From assembly GCF_023823125.1 (NCBI RefSeq), contig NZ_CP090949.1:496001-560000 (forward strand): a stretch of DNA of 64,000 nt. The letters are read 5' to 3'. This DNA is from Erythrobacter aurantius. Lineage in GTDB: Bacteria; Pseudomonadota; Alphaproteobacteria; Sphingomonadales; Sphingomonadaceae. Shown piece by piece: positions 8,818-17,824 of the stretch. Position 1 is the first letter of the stretch. The number at the start of each line of letters is the position of its first letter. A program made the position numbers and the translations under genes. A model generated the notes under the pieces. The model ran no database searches. It was not told the DNA's origin and saw only the letters and a list, made by a program, of their open reading frames with translations.

Positions 8818-9247
8818 GGGCGACCTCCCTTGATCTGTGAAACCAGCGGCCGGAAGCCGGGACATAAAGCATGACCAGCGCCAGCACGGTGGCAAGGAAA
8901 GGCACCAGCAGCAAGGGATTGTTTTCAATGCTGAACAGGATGAGCTCGAGGCTCCACGAGTAGGGGAGCAGCTTGTAAATGCCGAAAAGCGTGACAAGCC
9001 AGCGCGCCACCCGGCTGCCGAGGCCGAATATCCAGACGATCGGAATCAAGGCGATGGTGAATTCGGCGGAGCTGGCGACAATCACGAGATCGCCGGTCCA
9101 TTCGATTTGTGGGAACCGCTCGGAATAGAGAAACCACGCCGAAAGCGGGTTCAGCAGGTGATCGAGCAGGCGCCACATGGCGGCGAAAAGGAAGGCGAGG
9201 GCGAACAGCCTGATCGACCACGGCCTCGGCCCTTTTCGCCACTTCAT
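8801..9247 (-). CDS. hypothetical integral membrane protein
   Basis: Protein of 148 residues with about four hydrophobic helices (LFALAFLFAAMWRLL, LVIVASSAEFTIALIPIVWIFG, VTLFGIYKLLPY and LLLVPFLATVLALVMLYVP). No family is recognised. It starts at ATG 9247, overlapping the nadC stop by four bases (ATGA). Its end overlaps the RNase T2 start, so the three form a translationally coupled chain. A longer frame upstream runs antiparallel to no conserved motif and is ignored. Confidence 0.7.
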   Translation of the reverse strand: MKWRKGPRPWSIRLFALAFLFAAMWRLLDHLLNPLSAWFLYSERFPQIEWTGDLVIVASSAEFTIALIPIVWIFGLGSRVARWLVTLFGIYKLLPYSWSLELILFSIENNPLLLVPFLATVLALVMLYVPASGRWFHRSREVAPETFA

Positions 9248-10110
9248 ACCAGCGCGAAGTCCAGTCCAACGTCTGCTGCAGGCGCGCTTTGGGTAAGGCG
9301 GCCGACGCTGCAATAATCCACCCCGCTTGCCGCCTTGGCCGCGATGGTATCGAGGTTGATGCCTCCGCTTGCCTCGGTCGCGGTGCGGCCGGCAACCAGC
9401 GCGACGGCCTCTTTCAGCGTTTCGGGCGACATGTTGTCGAGCAGCAGGTGGTGCGCGCCGGCGGCAATCGCGGGTTCGATCTGGTCGAGCCGGTCAACCT
9501 CGCAGATGATCGGCTTCACCCCGGCATCGCGCGCGCGGCGCACCGCTTCGCCGACGCTTCCGGCGACAGCGACGTGATTGTCCTTGATCATCGCCGCGTC
9601 CCACAATCCCATCCGGTGGTTCTGCGCGCCGCCCATCCGGGTCGCGTATTTTTCCAGATGGCGCAGCCCCGGCAAGGTCTTGCGTGTGTCGAGCAGGGTG
9701 CAACTGTCCGATCCCAGCCGCATCGCCGTGACATACTCGCGCGTCATGGTGGCAATGCCGGAAAGGTGCTGGACGATGTTCAATGCGCTCCGCTCCGCCG
9801 TCAGCAGCGCGCGGGCCTTGCCCTCGATCCGCATCAGATCGGTGCCCGCCGCCACCGCGTCGCTATCGCTGACAAGGCATTCGATCGCGCAATCGGGATC
9901 GAGATGGCGGAAAAACGCCTCGGCCAACGGGAGCCCCGCGACGACAATCGCGTCGCGGCTGTCCATCACGCCCGAAAAGCGCGCATCGGCGGGGATCACG
10001 CTTTCCGAAGTGACGTCACTGCCCCCGCCCGGAAGCCCGTCACCGAGGTCTTCGGCAAGGGTTTCGCGAAGGAACTTGTCGAGGTCGAAGCCGGGGAGGG
10101 TGAAGGTCAC
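9244..10110 (-). CDS. nadC: nicotinate-nucleotide pyrophosphorylase (carboxylating)
   Basis: Quinolinate phosphoribosyltransferase of NAD synthesis: it converts quinolinate and PRPP to nicotinate mononucleotide. The 288 residues carry family blocks LLTAERSALNIVQHLSGIAT, LLDTRKTLPGLRHLEKYA, NHRMGLWDAAMIKDNH and a C-terminal EASGGINLDTIAAKAASGVDYCSVG. The start is four bases downstream of a small hypothetical gene. nadA and nadB are not in the window. Confidence 0.95.
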   Translation of the reverse strand: MTFTLPGFDLDKFLRETLAEDLGDGLPGGGSDVTSESVIPADARFSGVMDSRDAIVVAGLPLAEAFFRHLDPDCAIECLVSDSDAVAAGTDLMRIEGKARALLTAERSALNIVQHLSGIATMTREYVTAMRLGSDSCTLLDTRKTLPGLRHLEKYATRMGGAQNHRMGLWDAAMIKDNHVAVAGSVGEAVRRARDAGVKPIICEVDRLDQIEPAIAAGAHHLLLDNMSPETLKEAVALVAGRTATEASGGINLDTIAAKAASGVDYCSVGRLTQSAPAADVGLDFALV

Positions 10111-10114
10111 GCTT

Positions 10115-10381
10115 TTAGCCTATCTTTCTTTCGATATGATCGCGGGTGGCGAGAACCTCCTTTACGTCCGAATAGGCCGTCTGCCAGTGCGGATCACATT
10201 TGAAGAGAATTTGCCCGCTTACCAATGCAATTTCATCGGGAAGAAGATCGGAGCATTCTGGCCCGTCCTCACACCAGCGCAAACGCTTCAGTCTTGCAAG
10301 CAAGGCACCAGTTGGAAGTAACTCCAACTCTGATCGCCCAACAACCGGTAGCGCGCGCTTGAGGCCGTGACCTTTCTTCAT
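10115..10381 (-). CDS. small hypothetical protein
   Basis: Protein of 88 residues with no family recognised. It is Leu- and Arg-rich in its first half (LLPTGALLARLKRLRWCEDG) and ends QTAYSDVKEVLATRDHIERK. There is no signal peptide or membrane segment. It ends four bases before the nadC start on the same strand, which supports a real coupled gene. Composition resembles neighbouring genes. Confidence 0.6.
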   Translation of the reverse strand: MKKGHGLKRALPVVGRSELELLPTGALLARLKRLRWCEDGPECSDLLPDEIALVSGQILFKCDPHWQTAYSDVKEVLATRDHIERKIG

Positions 10382-10413
10382 TGCGCAGCGCTACCCGAGG
10401 TTGTGCAACACAA

Positions 10414-11211
10414 TCAATGCACAAACCGTGCGACAACATCACGGTACGACCTGCTCACCTTCACCTCGGCGCCGGAATCCAGCACCAGGAAGCATTCGCC
10501 ATTGGTGTGCGGCTTCACCTGCCGCACCTGATCGAGGTTGACGATGGTGGAGCGGTGGACGCGCTGGAACTTGCGCGGGTCGAGCCGCCGTTCGAGGTCC
10601 TTCATCGTCTCGCGCAGGATCAGCGAATTGTCGCCGGTGTAGATGCACATGTAATCGCCCGCCGCCTCGATATGTTCGATGCTGTCGACTTCCACGCGGA
10701 AGATCTGGCCACGGTCCTTCACATTGATCAGCTTTTCGAAGCGGTCGGCGCTTTCGCTCGCATCGCCGCCGAAATCGGCGACGCGATCCGGCGCGACTTC
10801 GGCCAGCACGTCGAGGAGTTGTTCGGCATCCTCGGCGCTTTTCTTCTCGGCAAGGCGTTGGCGCACGCGTTCGATCGTGTCCGCCAGCTTGTCCTCGTCC
10901 ACCGGCTTCATCAGGTAGTTGACGGCGTTGGCTTCGAACGCGCGGATCGCGTGTTCCTCGAATGCGGTTACGAAGACGAACAGCGGCGGCTCGATCTCCA
11001 TCACGCCCTTGACCACGGAAAAGCCGTCGAAGCCGGGCATCTGGATGTCGAGAAAGACGAGATCGGGCTTTTCCGTCTTGATCTTGCGGATCGCCTCGCG
11101 GCCGTTGGAGCAGGTGTCGATCACTTCGACATCGTCAAACGCCTCAAGCCGCAATTGCAGGCCCTGAATGGCGAGTTTCTCGTCATCGACGAGGATTGTC
11201 CGGATGGTCAT
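10414..11211 (-). CDS. LytTR-family response regulator
   Basis: DNA-binding response regulator of 265 residues. The receiver domain (about 1-120) has the acidic pair DD at 9-10, phosphoacceptor Asp55 in LVFLDIQMPG and the Lys in NYLMKPVDEDKL. The C-terminal LytTR domain (about 160-265) shows VDSIEHIEAAGDYMCIYT, LERRLDPRKFQRVHRSTIVN and VKVSRSYRDVVARF. Its gene overlaps the kinase gene by four bases, so the two form a two-component pair. The target is unknown. Confidence 0.93.
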   Translation of the reverse strand: MTIRTILVDDEKLAIQGLQLRLEAFDDVEVIDTCSNGREAIRKIKTEKPDLVFLDIQMPGFDGFSVVKGVMEIEPPLFVFVTAFEEHAIRAFEANAVNYLMKPVDEDKLADTIERVRQRLAEKKSAEDAEQLLDVLAEVAPDRVADFGGDASESADRFEKLINVKDRGQIFRVEVDSIEHIEAAGDYMCIYTGDNSLILRETMKDLERRLDPRKFQRVHRSTIVNLDQVRQVKPHTNGECFLVLDSGAEVKVSRSYRDVVARFVH

Positions 11212-12461
11212 GGGATATTTCCGATAGCACGTTGGGGGTTGAGGTTGATCACATTGCCCGTGGACGCGTCAGAAGGGGGTGACGCATCGGGTTCTGTGAG
11301 CGGGGATTTTGACTGGGACTGTTCCGGCGTGGTTGCGCCTGCGGGTTCTTCGCCGGTTTCATAGGGGATTTCGATCAGGACGGTGAAGCCGCCGCCCGGC
11401 TGCGAGCGGGTTTCGAACAGGTGATCATCGCCATAGCCCTGCATCAGCCGGTTGCGGATATTGGCCAGCCCAACCCCGGTGGAAACCGGGCGTCCGATGA
11501 CGCCATCGCGCTCTTCAAGCATCGACAATTGCACCGGCCCGTCGATCCCCGGTCCGGTGTCCTCCACCGAAATGCGCAAACGCTGGCCCACGACCCGCGC
11601 TGTCAACGAAATGCGCGCGCCTTCTTCCTGCGGGCTGACGGCGTATTTGATCGCGTTTTCCACCAGCGGTTGCAGCAGCATCGAAGGGAGGCGCGCCTTG
11701 AGCGCTGCGTCGTCGATCTCGAAATGGGTGCGCAGCCGTTCTTCGAACCGCATCCGCTCGATATCGAGATAGAGCTGCAGCGTCTCGATCTCCTGCTCCA
11801 GCGTCACCTGGCTGCCCGGCTCGGTAATCAGCGTGTGTCGCAAGAAGCCGGACAGCCGCGTCAGCATGGCGTTGGCCGGACCGGTCTGCTTGAGCAGCAC
11901 CAGCGTGCTGATCGAATTCAGCGTGTTGAACAGGAAATGCGGATTGAGCTGATACCGCAGCATCGCCAATTGGGCCGCAGTCGCCTGCGCTTCCAATCGT
12001 TCGAGCCGGTCTGCCTGCCGCTCCACCGTCAGGAAGAAGTTGATCGCGTAATACAGCGCGCTCCACCCTCCCAGCAGCGTCAGCGGAATATAGGTGATCC
12101 CGACGAAACGCTGGACGAAGCTGGTTTCGCGGGTGCCGCCGTAATACAGGCCTTGCACCCACGCCTCTATGCCCGCGTGAACGGTGACAGCCAGGAACAG
12201 CACGATCACCGTTCCGCCCCATGTCACCACCGGGCTGCGCTGGATCAGCTGGCGATAGATCACCGACAGGATCAGGCTGATCGAAAATCCGGTGATGGTG
12301 GTGATCAGGATCAGGATCAGCTGGTTGTAAGGCAGGCCGTTGGCGACCGTGTTCAGCACGCGCAGCAGGAAAGACCCGCCCCAGCCCGCCAGTTGCAGGT
12401 TCCAGAAGGCGCGGTTCTTGCTCGCGAAAAAAGGAGCCGGTTCGATGCGCATTACCGCCAT
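11208..12461 (-). CDS. LytS/AlgZ-type sensor histidine kinase
   Basis: Membrane sensor kinase of the His_kinase (PF06580) class, 417 residues. Four hydrophobic helices lie between residues 25 and 145. The phosphoacceptor is His175 in LNPHFLFNTLNSIS, and the ATPase domain contains LVENAIKYAV (N-box), VEDTGPGIDG (G1) and GVGLANIRNRL (G2). A Pro/Ser/Thr-rich tail of about 50 residues follows the kinase core. It is coupled to the LytTR regulator and is first in the operon. The ligand is not evident. Confidence 0.92.
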   Translation of the reverse strand: MAVMRIEPAPFFASKNRAFWNLQLAGWGGSFLLRVLNTVANGLPYNQLILILITTITGFSISLILSVIYRQLIQRSPVVTWGGTVIVLFLAVTVHAGIEAWVQGLYYGGTRETSFVQRFVGITYIPLTLLGGWSALYYAINFFLTVERQADRLERLEAQATAAQLAMLRYQLNPHFLFNTLNSISTLVLLKQTGPANAMLTRLSGFLRHTLITEPGSQVTLEQEIETLQLYLDIERMRFEERLRTHFEIDDAALKARLPSMLLQPLVENAIKYAVSPQEEGARISLTARVVGQRLRISVEDTGPGIDGPVQLSMLEERDGVIGRPVSTGVGLANIRNRLMQGYGDDHLFETRSQPGGGFTVLIEIPYETGEEPAGATTPEQSQSKSPLTEPDASPPSDASTGNVINLNPQRAIGNIP

Positions 12462-12577
12462 ATTGATGTCATTTAGCGCAGTTTTGCAATTCTTGCAGGT
12501 TCAAACGCGTTTCGCATGGCGGAACGAACGCAAGCGGCGAACCGTCCGTCGCAGGCAGCGCGGGTTTGCGTCCCAGC

Positions 12578-13573
12578 CTAAAGCCCCTTTTGCGGGTCGA
12601 TTTCCCGGCGGAAATGGGTCCGCCAGTCAGCCGCACCTTCGCTTTCGATCAGCGCGCGGATCGTGGGGATTTCCTCGGCGATGAATTCGGCGCGTTCGTC
12701 CCACCCGTCGTGCGAGCGATTGCGCAGCAGGCCGCCATCATGGCGCGGCCCCCATTGCTCCATGAAGCGTTGGGCAAAAACCGGGTCATAGCCCGCATTG
12801 GCCATGATCCACGGCATCAGCCGGTCGGCCTCGCGCTCGGTCTTGCGGACATTGCGCCGCCCGCGCCCGTTGCGATCAAGCCATGCGCTGTGCCCCAGCA
12901 GATTGTGCGCCAGTTCATGCGCGACAACTCCCGCGAACACTTCTTCGGGATAGGAGAATCCGGGAAAATCGATCCCGATCACCACCCGGTTGCCATCGGC
13001 GACGGCGCGGCTGCCTTCGCCCATCAGTTCAAAGCGGGTGGCGCAGACATCGACCGCGCCGACTTTGACGCTTTCGCCATTGGCAAAGCCCACTTCGATC
13101 CCGCCGTGTTCGGCCAGCATCGCATCGACATGATCATGCGCCTTGGCCAGCCTTTGCCAATACAGCCTCTCGCCTGCTTCCCACTGGTTTGGGTCCATGC
13201 GGGCAAGCCGGGTGACTTCCCGATTGCCGGGGAATTCCCCGCTCAGGCCCGCAGGTGAGCCGCGCGCCGCCGTCTGCACCGCAAAATCGCCCTCCATGCC
13301 AAGCGCCGCGCGTGCCACTTCGGGCGCGCCATAGCTGGCGAGGTCCTGCAATTGCAGGCCGATTGAGGGGATCACGCGGTCACAAAACGCCGCATTGCCG
13401 CGCACCAGTTTCCAGCCCACGTCCTGCAACCGCTGGTCGAACGCCTGAAACCGCTCGATCGCCGCGCGCTCGCTGGGAAGGTCCACCCGGTCCCAGTTGA
13501 TGTCGGACGCAAGCCCGGCCGCAGCCGCGGGCAGGCCCAGACAGGCACAGGCGATGGCGGCCAAAACGCGCAT
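12578..13573 (-). CDS. M48 family metalloprotease
   Basis: Exported zinc protease of 331 residues with a signal peptide ending near residue 22. The zinc motif HELAH is in VVAHELAHNLLGH near residue 220, and a downstream Glu ligand is likely in KTEREADRLMPWIM. It is the last gene of a chain with the DsbA-like gene (TGATG overlap at 13573) and the BepA-like M48 gene. This suggests work on envelope proteins, perhaps disulfide-bonded ones. The exact substrate is unknown. Confidence 0.85.
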   Translation of the reverse strand: MRVLAAIACACLGLPAAAAGLASDINWDRVDLPSERAAIERFQAFDQRLQDVGWKLVRGNAAFCDRVIPSIGLQLQDLASYGAPEVARAALGMEGDFAVQTAARGSPAGLSGEFPGNREVTRLARMDPNQWEAGERLYWQRLAKAHDHVDAMLAEHGGIEVGFANGESVKVGAVDVCATRFELMGEGSRAVADGNRVVIGIDFPGFSYPEEVFAGVVAHELAHNLLGHSAWLDRNGRGRRNVRKTEREADRLMPWIMANAGYDPVFAQRFMEQWGPRHDGGLLRNRSHDGWDERAEFIAEEIPTIRALIESEGAADWRTHFRREIDPQKGL

Positions 13574-14274
13574 CAGTCCACCGGTTTGTCGAGCGCTTCC
13601 TTCAGCCTTTCATACCCTACCGCACCCGCAAGCGGGGTCTGCCGGGCGATGAAGGCGGGGGTGCCGGAAAAGCCGAGCGACTGGGCAAAGGTGAGGTTGC
13701 GCACCAGTTCCACTGATACCGCCTCGCTCGCCGCGTCGGTGCGGGCGCGTTCCATATCGAGCCCTGAGGCCTGCGCAGCCGCTTCGACTGCGGAAGGGTT
13801 GGTGGGGCCGAGTTCGAACATCTTTTCGTGGAATTCGCGATACTTGCCCTGCATCCCGGCTGCCAGCGCCATGCGCGCCGCGCCTTCGCTGCCTTCGAAG
13901 ATGGGCCATTCGCGCATCACGACTTTCAGATCGGGGTCTTCTTCGACCAGGCGCTGCACATCAGCAAGGCTGGCTTCGCAATAGGGGCAATTGTAGTCGG
14001 TGAATTCGACCAGCACTTTCGACCCTTCGGGATTGCCGAGCACCGCGCCGGGGAAGGGCGCATAGAGTTCGTCACCCAGCGCCGATAGCCGCTCGCGCGC
14101 CTGCTCTGCGGCCAGCGCTTCGGCTACTTCCTGCAGGATCGAGGGATTGTCGAGCAGATAGGCCCGCGTGCGATTGTCGGCGAGCCCGGCATAGGACCAC
14201 GTCGCCGCGCCGAGAAATCCGAACACAAGCGCTAGCAGCGCGATCAGCAAGGTGTTGCGAAAGCTTGTTTCCAT
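13573..14274 (-). CDS. DsbA-family thiol oxidoreductase
   Basis: Periplasmic thioredoxin-fold protein of 233 residues, anchored or exported by the segment at residues 9-28. The active site is CPYC at residues 96-99 in FTDYNCPYCE. The cis-Pro loop is probably GFSGTPAFI near the C-terminus, giving a family like BdbD/ScsC/DsbA. ATG 14274 is chosen because it begins the signal peptide; the longer open frame upstream belongs to the preceding gene. It is sandwiched between two M48 protease genes, with gaps of 11 bases and an overlap. Confidence 0.9.
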   Translation of the reverse strand: METSFRNTLLIALLALVFGFLGAATWSYAGLADNRTRAYLLDNPSILQEVAEALAAEQARERLSALGDELYAPFPGAVLGNPEGSKVLVEFTDYNCPYCEASLADVQRLVEEDPDLKVVMREWPIFEGSEGAARMALAAGMQGKYREFHEKMFELGPTNPSAVEAAAQASGLDMERARTDAASEAVSVELVRNLTFAQSLGFSGTPAFIARQTPLAGAVGYERLKEALDKPVD

Positions 14275-14285
14275 GATGGCAGGCC

Positions 14286-15653
14286 CTAGCGGCTGTCGCG
14301 GATGCGTTCCAGTTCGGCGCGGGCCTGAAGCGCAATATCCTGTGCGCGAATCCAGTCCGGCGAACCCAGCGGCAAGCCAGCCTCTGCGGCCTGGGCGTTG
14401 CGCAATGCTTCGGGGAAGCGGCGGCTCATCACCTGTTGTTCGGCGCTGGCCAGCCGTGCGCGGGGAATGTCGCCGCGCTCCGCATAGACAACGCCCAACT
14501 GATACCATGCGAAGGGATTGAGCCTGTCACGCGCCACCGCCGCGCGCAGCACGCGCTCCGCTTCGGCGTAATTGTCGGTATTCTCCGTCGCGATCAGCGC
14601 ATGGCCGAACATGCCTGCGATCAGCGGCTGGTTGCGGGTGAGGTCGGTCGCCTTGCGCAGCGGCTTGAGCGCCTCTTCCGGGCGGCCCGATTCCAGCAGG
14701 ATCTGGCCTTCCAGTTCGAGGAAATACGGGTTCACCGGGTTGATCGCCAGCAACGCCTCGGTTTCCGCCAGTGCTTTTTCGACCTGCGCGTCCTTGTGAT
14801 AGGCATAGGCGCGGGCATAGCGGGCCGGGATGCTGGTGTTGCTTTCGGGATATTGCTGGAAGGTGCGCTGCGGTTCGGCGAGGTAGCCGTAAAGCTTGGC
14901 CTGAACCGCTTCGAACCGTGCCTGCAATTCGGGATCGTCCGGTGCTTCCCAGGCCGGGTCCTCAGCCAGCAGATTGCGCAAGGTCTGGATACGATCGCCC
15001 GAAAGCGGGTGGGTGCGGCCATAGGCGGCTTCGTCGGCCTGGCTGTAACCGCGGCGGATTTCGAAATTGCGCAGCTTTTCGAAGAAGGAGATCATCCCCC
15101 GGCCCGAAATCCCGGCGCCCGAAAGATAGCGCGCACCGGCAAGGTCGGTCGCGGCTTCCTGATTGCGATTGAAGGCAAGAAAGCTGCCGAGCGCGGCCTG
15201 TTGTCCGGCCATCAGCGCGCCGAATGCGGCATCGCCCGCACCTGCGAGCGCCGCGCCTACACCCAGCAGCAGCGAAAGGATCGTGATCCCCTGCGCCTGA
15301 CGGGTGCGCTCTTCGAAGCGGACGACGTGTCCGGCGGTGATGTGTCCCAGCTCGTGCGCGATCACGCCCTGCACTTCATTGGCGGTGTCGGCGGCATTGA
15401 GCAGTCCGGCATGGACATAGACGACCTGCCCCCCGGCGACGAAGGCGTTGATCGAGGGATCGTTGATCAGCACGATCTCGACGCTTTCGGGCTCCAGCTC
15501 GGACGCCTCGATCAGCGGATAGGCCATGTCGCGCAGCAGCTCTTCCGTCTCCGCATCGCGCAGGATCGATTGTGCCGCGGCAGGCTGGATGGCGAGAGCG
15601 CTCGCCGCAAACAGGGCAAGCGTGAAGGCGAAAAGGGAGCGAAGAGGGCGCAT
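14286..15653 (-). CDS. BepA/YfgC-like M48 protease with TPR repeats
   Basis: Periplasmic zinc protease of 455 residues. It has a signal peptide (residues 1-28), an M48 domain with HELGH at residues 100-104 (IAHELGHITAGH) and Glu ligand in NQEAATDLAGARYL, and C-terminal TPR-like repeats (PVNPYFLELEGQILLESG, LNPFAWYQLGVVYAERGD). This architecture matches BepA, which oversees outer-membrane protein assembly. It leads the M48-DsbA-M48 chain. Confidence 0.9.
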   Translation of the reverse strand: MRPLRSLFAFTLALFAASALAIQPAAAQSILRDAETEELLRDMAYPLIEASELEPESVEIVLINDPSINAFVAGGQVVYVHAGLLNAADTANEVQGVIAHELGHITAGHVVRFEERTRQAQGITILSLLLGVGAALAGAGDAAFGALMAGQQAALGSFLAFNRNQEAATDLAGARYLSGAGISGRGMISFFEKLRNFEIRRGYSQADEAAYGRTHPLSGDRIQTLRNLLAEDPAWEAPDDPELQARFEAVQAKLYGYLAEPQRTFQQYPESNTSIPARYARAYAYHKDAQVEKALAETEALLAINPVNPYFLELEGQILLESGRPEEALKPLRKATDLTRNQPLIAGMFGHALIATENTDNYAEAERVLRAAVARDRLNPFAWYQLGVVYAERGDIPRARLASAEQQVMSRRFPEALRNAQAAEAGLPLGSPDWIRAQDIALQARAELERIRDSR

Positions 15654-15665
15654 GTGGCGGGGATG

Positions 15666-16628
15666 CTAACGCGTTCGGGCCTGAACGGGAACTGAAGTTT
15701 CCCCAGCCTCGCCTTGCCGCGTGGAAACCGCATGGGCGAAACCGGCCACCAGCCCGACGATATCCCTGCGCGAACGCCACGGCTCAGCCAGCGAAATCAG
15801 CGGGTCATTGTGCTCCATCTCGGGGATAACCACGCTCAGCGCATGACCTCCGGCCTGTTTCAACCGTTCCGTCAGGACATGGGTGTTGCGCGGGCGGACC
15901 AGCGTGTCCTCTGCGCCATGGATCAGCAGCATCTGCGGGGCATCAGGGCGGAGATGTTCCACCGGCTGGCTGATCGCGGGGTCTGCGAGATGGCCGAAGC
16001 TGGCGATGGTCGATTCGCTGTCGAGCGGGAGGAAATCATAGGGCCCAGCCAGACCGATCACCCCGTTCACTACCTGGGGCGAAAGACCGCGCCGCGCCAG
16101 CCATTGTTCCTCCAGCGTCGTCATCACGACATTGTAGGCCCCGGCGGAATGACCCGCGACGACGATCCGATCCGGGTCGCCGCCATAGGCCGCGATTTCG
16201 GCATGGGTCCATGCGATAGCGTTGGCCGTGTCCTCAAGCATAGCCGGATAGACGCCGTCCACGCCCAGACGATATCCAACCAGCACCACAATGAACCCTT
16301 CCGGCACAAATGCACGGGCGATAAATCCATAATCGACCGGGTTTCCACTTCTCCAGCTTCCGCCATGCGTGAATAACAGCACCGGGAGCGGCGCTTCGGC
16401 CGGGTCGGGTCGTGCCGGTCCCCAAACTATCAACTGCTGTTGCGGATGGCTTCCGGTGGAAATCCGAGCTTTCACCTCCGCATCGCGCGGCCCACCCGAA
16501 ATACGATCGACAGCGCTCAGCACTGCAGGCCCGTTGCGCGCGATCGCCATCTGCAGCCCGACCCCGGCGACCAGCACCACAAGCGCGATCCCGCCCAGTA
16601 TCCACCAGATCATCCGCACTCTCCTCAT
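15666..16628 (-). CDS. alpha/beta hydrolase
   Basis: Esterase or lipase-like enzyme of 320 residues with an N-terminal membrane segment (IWWILGGIALVVLVAGVG). The oxyanion motif HGG is at 88-90, and the nucleophile elbow GHSAG at 159-163 holds Ser161. Asp in HGAEDTLVRP and His in PEMEHNDPL are likely triad partners. It overlaps the upstream APP1-type gene by four bases. The substrate is unknown. Confidence 0.88.
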   Translation of the reverse strand: MRRVRMIWWILGGIALVVLVAGVGLQMAIARNGPAVLSAVDRISGGPRDAEVKARISTGSHPQQQLIVWGPARPDPAEAPLPVLLFTHGGSWRSGNPVDYGFIARAFVPEGFIVVLVGYRLGVDGVYPAMLEDTANAIAWTHAEIAAYGGDPDRIVVAGHSAGAYNVVMTTLEEQWLARRGLSPQVVNGVIGLAGPYDFLPLDSESTIASFGHLADPAISQPVEHLRPDAPQMLLIHGAEDTLVRPRNTHVLTERLKQAGGHALSVVIPEMEHNDPLISLAEPWRSRRDIVGLVAGFAHAVSTRQGEAGETSVPVQARTR

Positions 16629-17740
16629 TCTCCCCTGCTCGCGGTCCGTACGAGGCTTTTGACCCCGCCTTCGAGATCGAGCCCGGCGCTGCGCAGGAAC
16701 CGCTTGGCCTCCGCATAGTCGCTGCCCGACCAGTAGGGAACGCCCAGCCGCTCAAAGGTGTCCAGCGCATGCAATTCTTCGTTGTTGAGTGGTGCGCCGG
16801 TTACCGCGCGGATGAAGACTGCGGCAATTCGCCCCGGAAACTCGCGCGCGATCCGACCGAATGCCGTCAGATCCTTTTGTGTGTCGTCCCCGATCAGCGC
16901 GAATTGCAAATGCGGGAATGTCTTCAGGATGCGCTGGATCGCCTCTTTCTTGTGCGATCCGTGCCCCTCCGATCCCAGCGTCTCGCGGTTGAAGCCCCAG
17001 TCGCGCAGCATCACCGGCCCCAGCGGCAGGCCGCGCTCGCGCTTGAAGGTGACGAGATAGGAAAAGAGGTTCCAAGGACTGGAAGAGACGTAGAACACCG
17101 GCCGCACGCGGGCCTCCGGCGTGGCGGAATCGATGGGCGAGGCCAGATCGGTGTTGTCCGCAGGCGCGCCCCCCAAGGCCGCAAGCAAGGATGATGCCCC
17201 CGGCACCGGGACCCGGTCGCTAGGCATTTGCGCCATCACGCGTTTCCAGTTGCGGACAAGCGAACGAACGCCCCCGGTCACCCCGGTTTCAAGGATCGTG
17301 TCGTCGATGTCCGAGATGATGCCTACACGCGTCTGGCTGCCCGGTGTCAGGATCCAGACATCGGTTTCGAACGATGCGTTTTCATCGCTGTCCCGCCATC
17401 TTAGCACGGCCTTCTCCCAGCGGGTCCGCTCCGCCGTCGGGTTGCCCGGGGAAAGCGGCAGGTCAAAGCTGACGTAGCCTTCCGGTCCTGTCGTGGCCGA
17501 TTGCCGCAGCACCCGTCCGCCGGGCAGGGCATATTCCAGATCCACCACCAGACCGGGCACTTCCTGCGACAGGTAGATTCCCGCCATCGTCCTGAAATCG
17601 CGCCAGAAACTGCGCTTCACGAACACCGGTGCGCGGGATCGGAGCGCGCGCGCGTTGACCAGCAATCTATCGGTGTTGCGAAAACCGAAGAAGGGCTGGA
17701 CGCGCAAGGGCTTGCGCCGGGAGAAAGGGCCGACAGGCAT
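16625..17740 (-). CDS. APP1-type phosphatase domain protein
   Basis: Member of the phosphatidate phosphatase APP1 catalytic domain family (DUF2183), 371 residues. The HAD-like motif DIDDT is at 144-148 (IISDIDDTILETGV). Later blocks are VFYVSSSPWNLF, LPLGPVMLRDWGF and LIGDDTQKDLTAFGRIA. The N-terminal 130 residues form an extra beta domain. Homologues dephosphorylate phosphatidate in yeast; the lipid role here is inferred. It is coupled to the alpha/beta hydrolase gene by an ATGA overlap. Confidence 0.88.
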   Translation of the reverse strand: MPVGPFSRRKPLRVQPFFGFRNTDRLLVNARALRSRAPVFVKRSFWRDFRTMAGIYLSQEVPGLVVDLEYALPGGRVLRQSATTGPEGYVSFDLPLSPGNPTAERTRWEKAVLRWRDSDENASFETDVWILTPGSQTRVGIISDIDDTILETGVTGGVRSLVRNWKRVMAQMPSDRVPVPGASSLLAALGGAPADNTDLASPIDSATPEARVRPVFYVSSSPWNLFSYLVTFKRERGLPLGPVMLRDWGFNRETLGSEGHGSHKKEAIQRILKTFPHLQFALIGDDTQKDLTAFGRIAREFPGRIAAVFIRAVTGAPLNNEELHALDTFERLGVPYWSGSDYAEAKRFLRSAGLDLEGGVKSLVRTASRGE

Positions 17741-17824
17741 GGAGCCTGCGCCTAGCTTTCCCAGCGCGCGAGGCCAAGTGATTCACACTGTAGCGACGCG
17801 GTTTCAGCGTCGCGCTGGCGGCTA

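Noticed and set aside
17793-17813. Hairpin GCGACGC/GCGTCGC as terminator of the PAS gene
   Set aside because: The 7-bp stem is perfect, but no T-run follows in the minus-strand direction, so it is not listed as a terminator.
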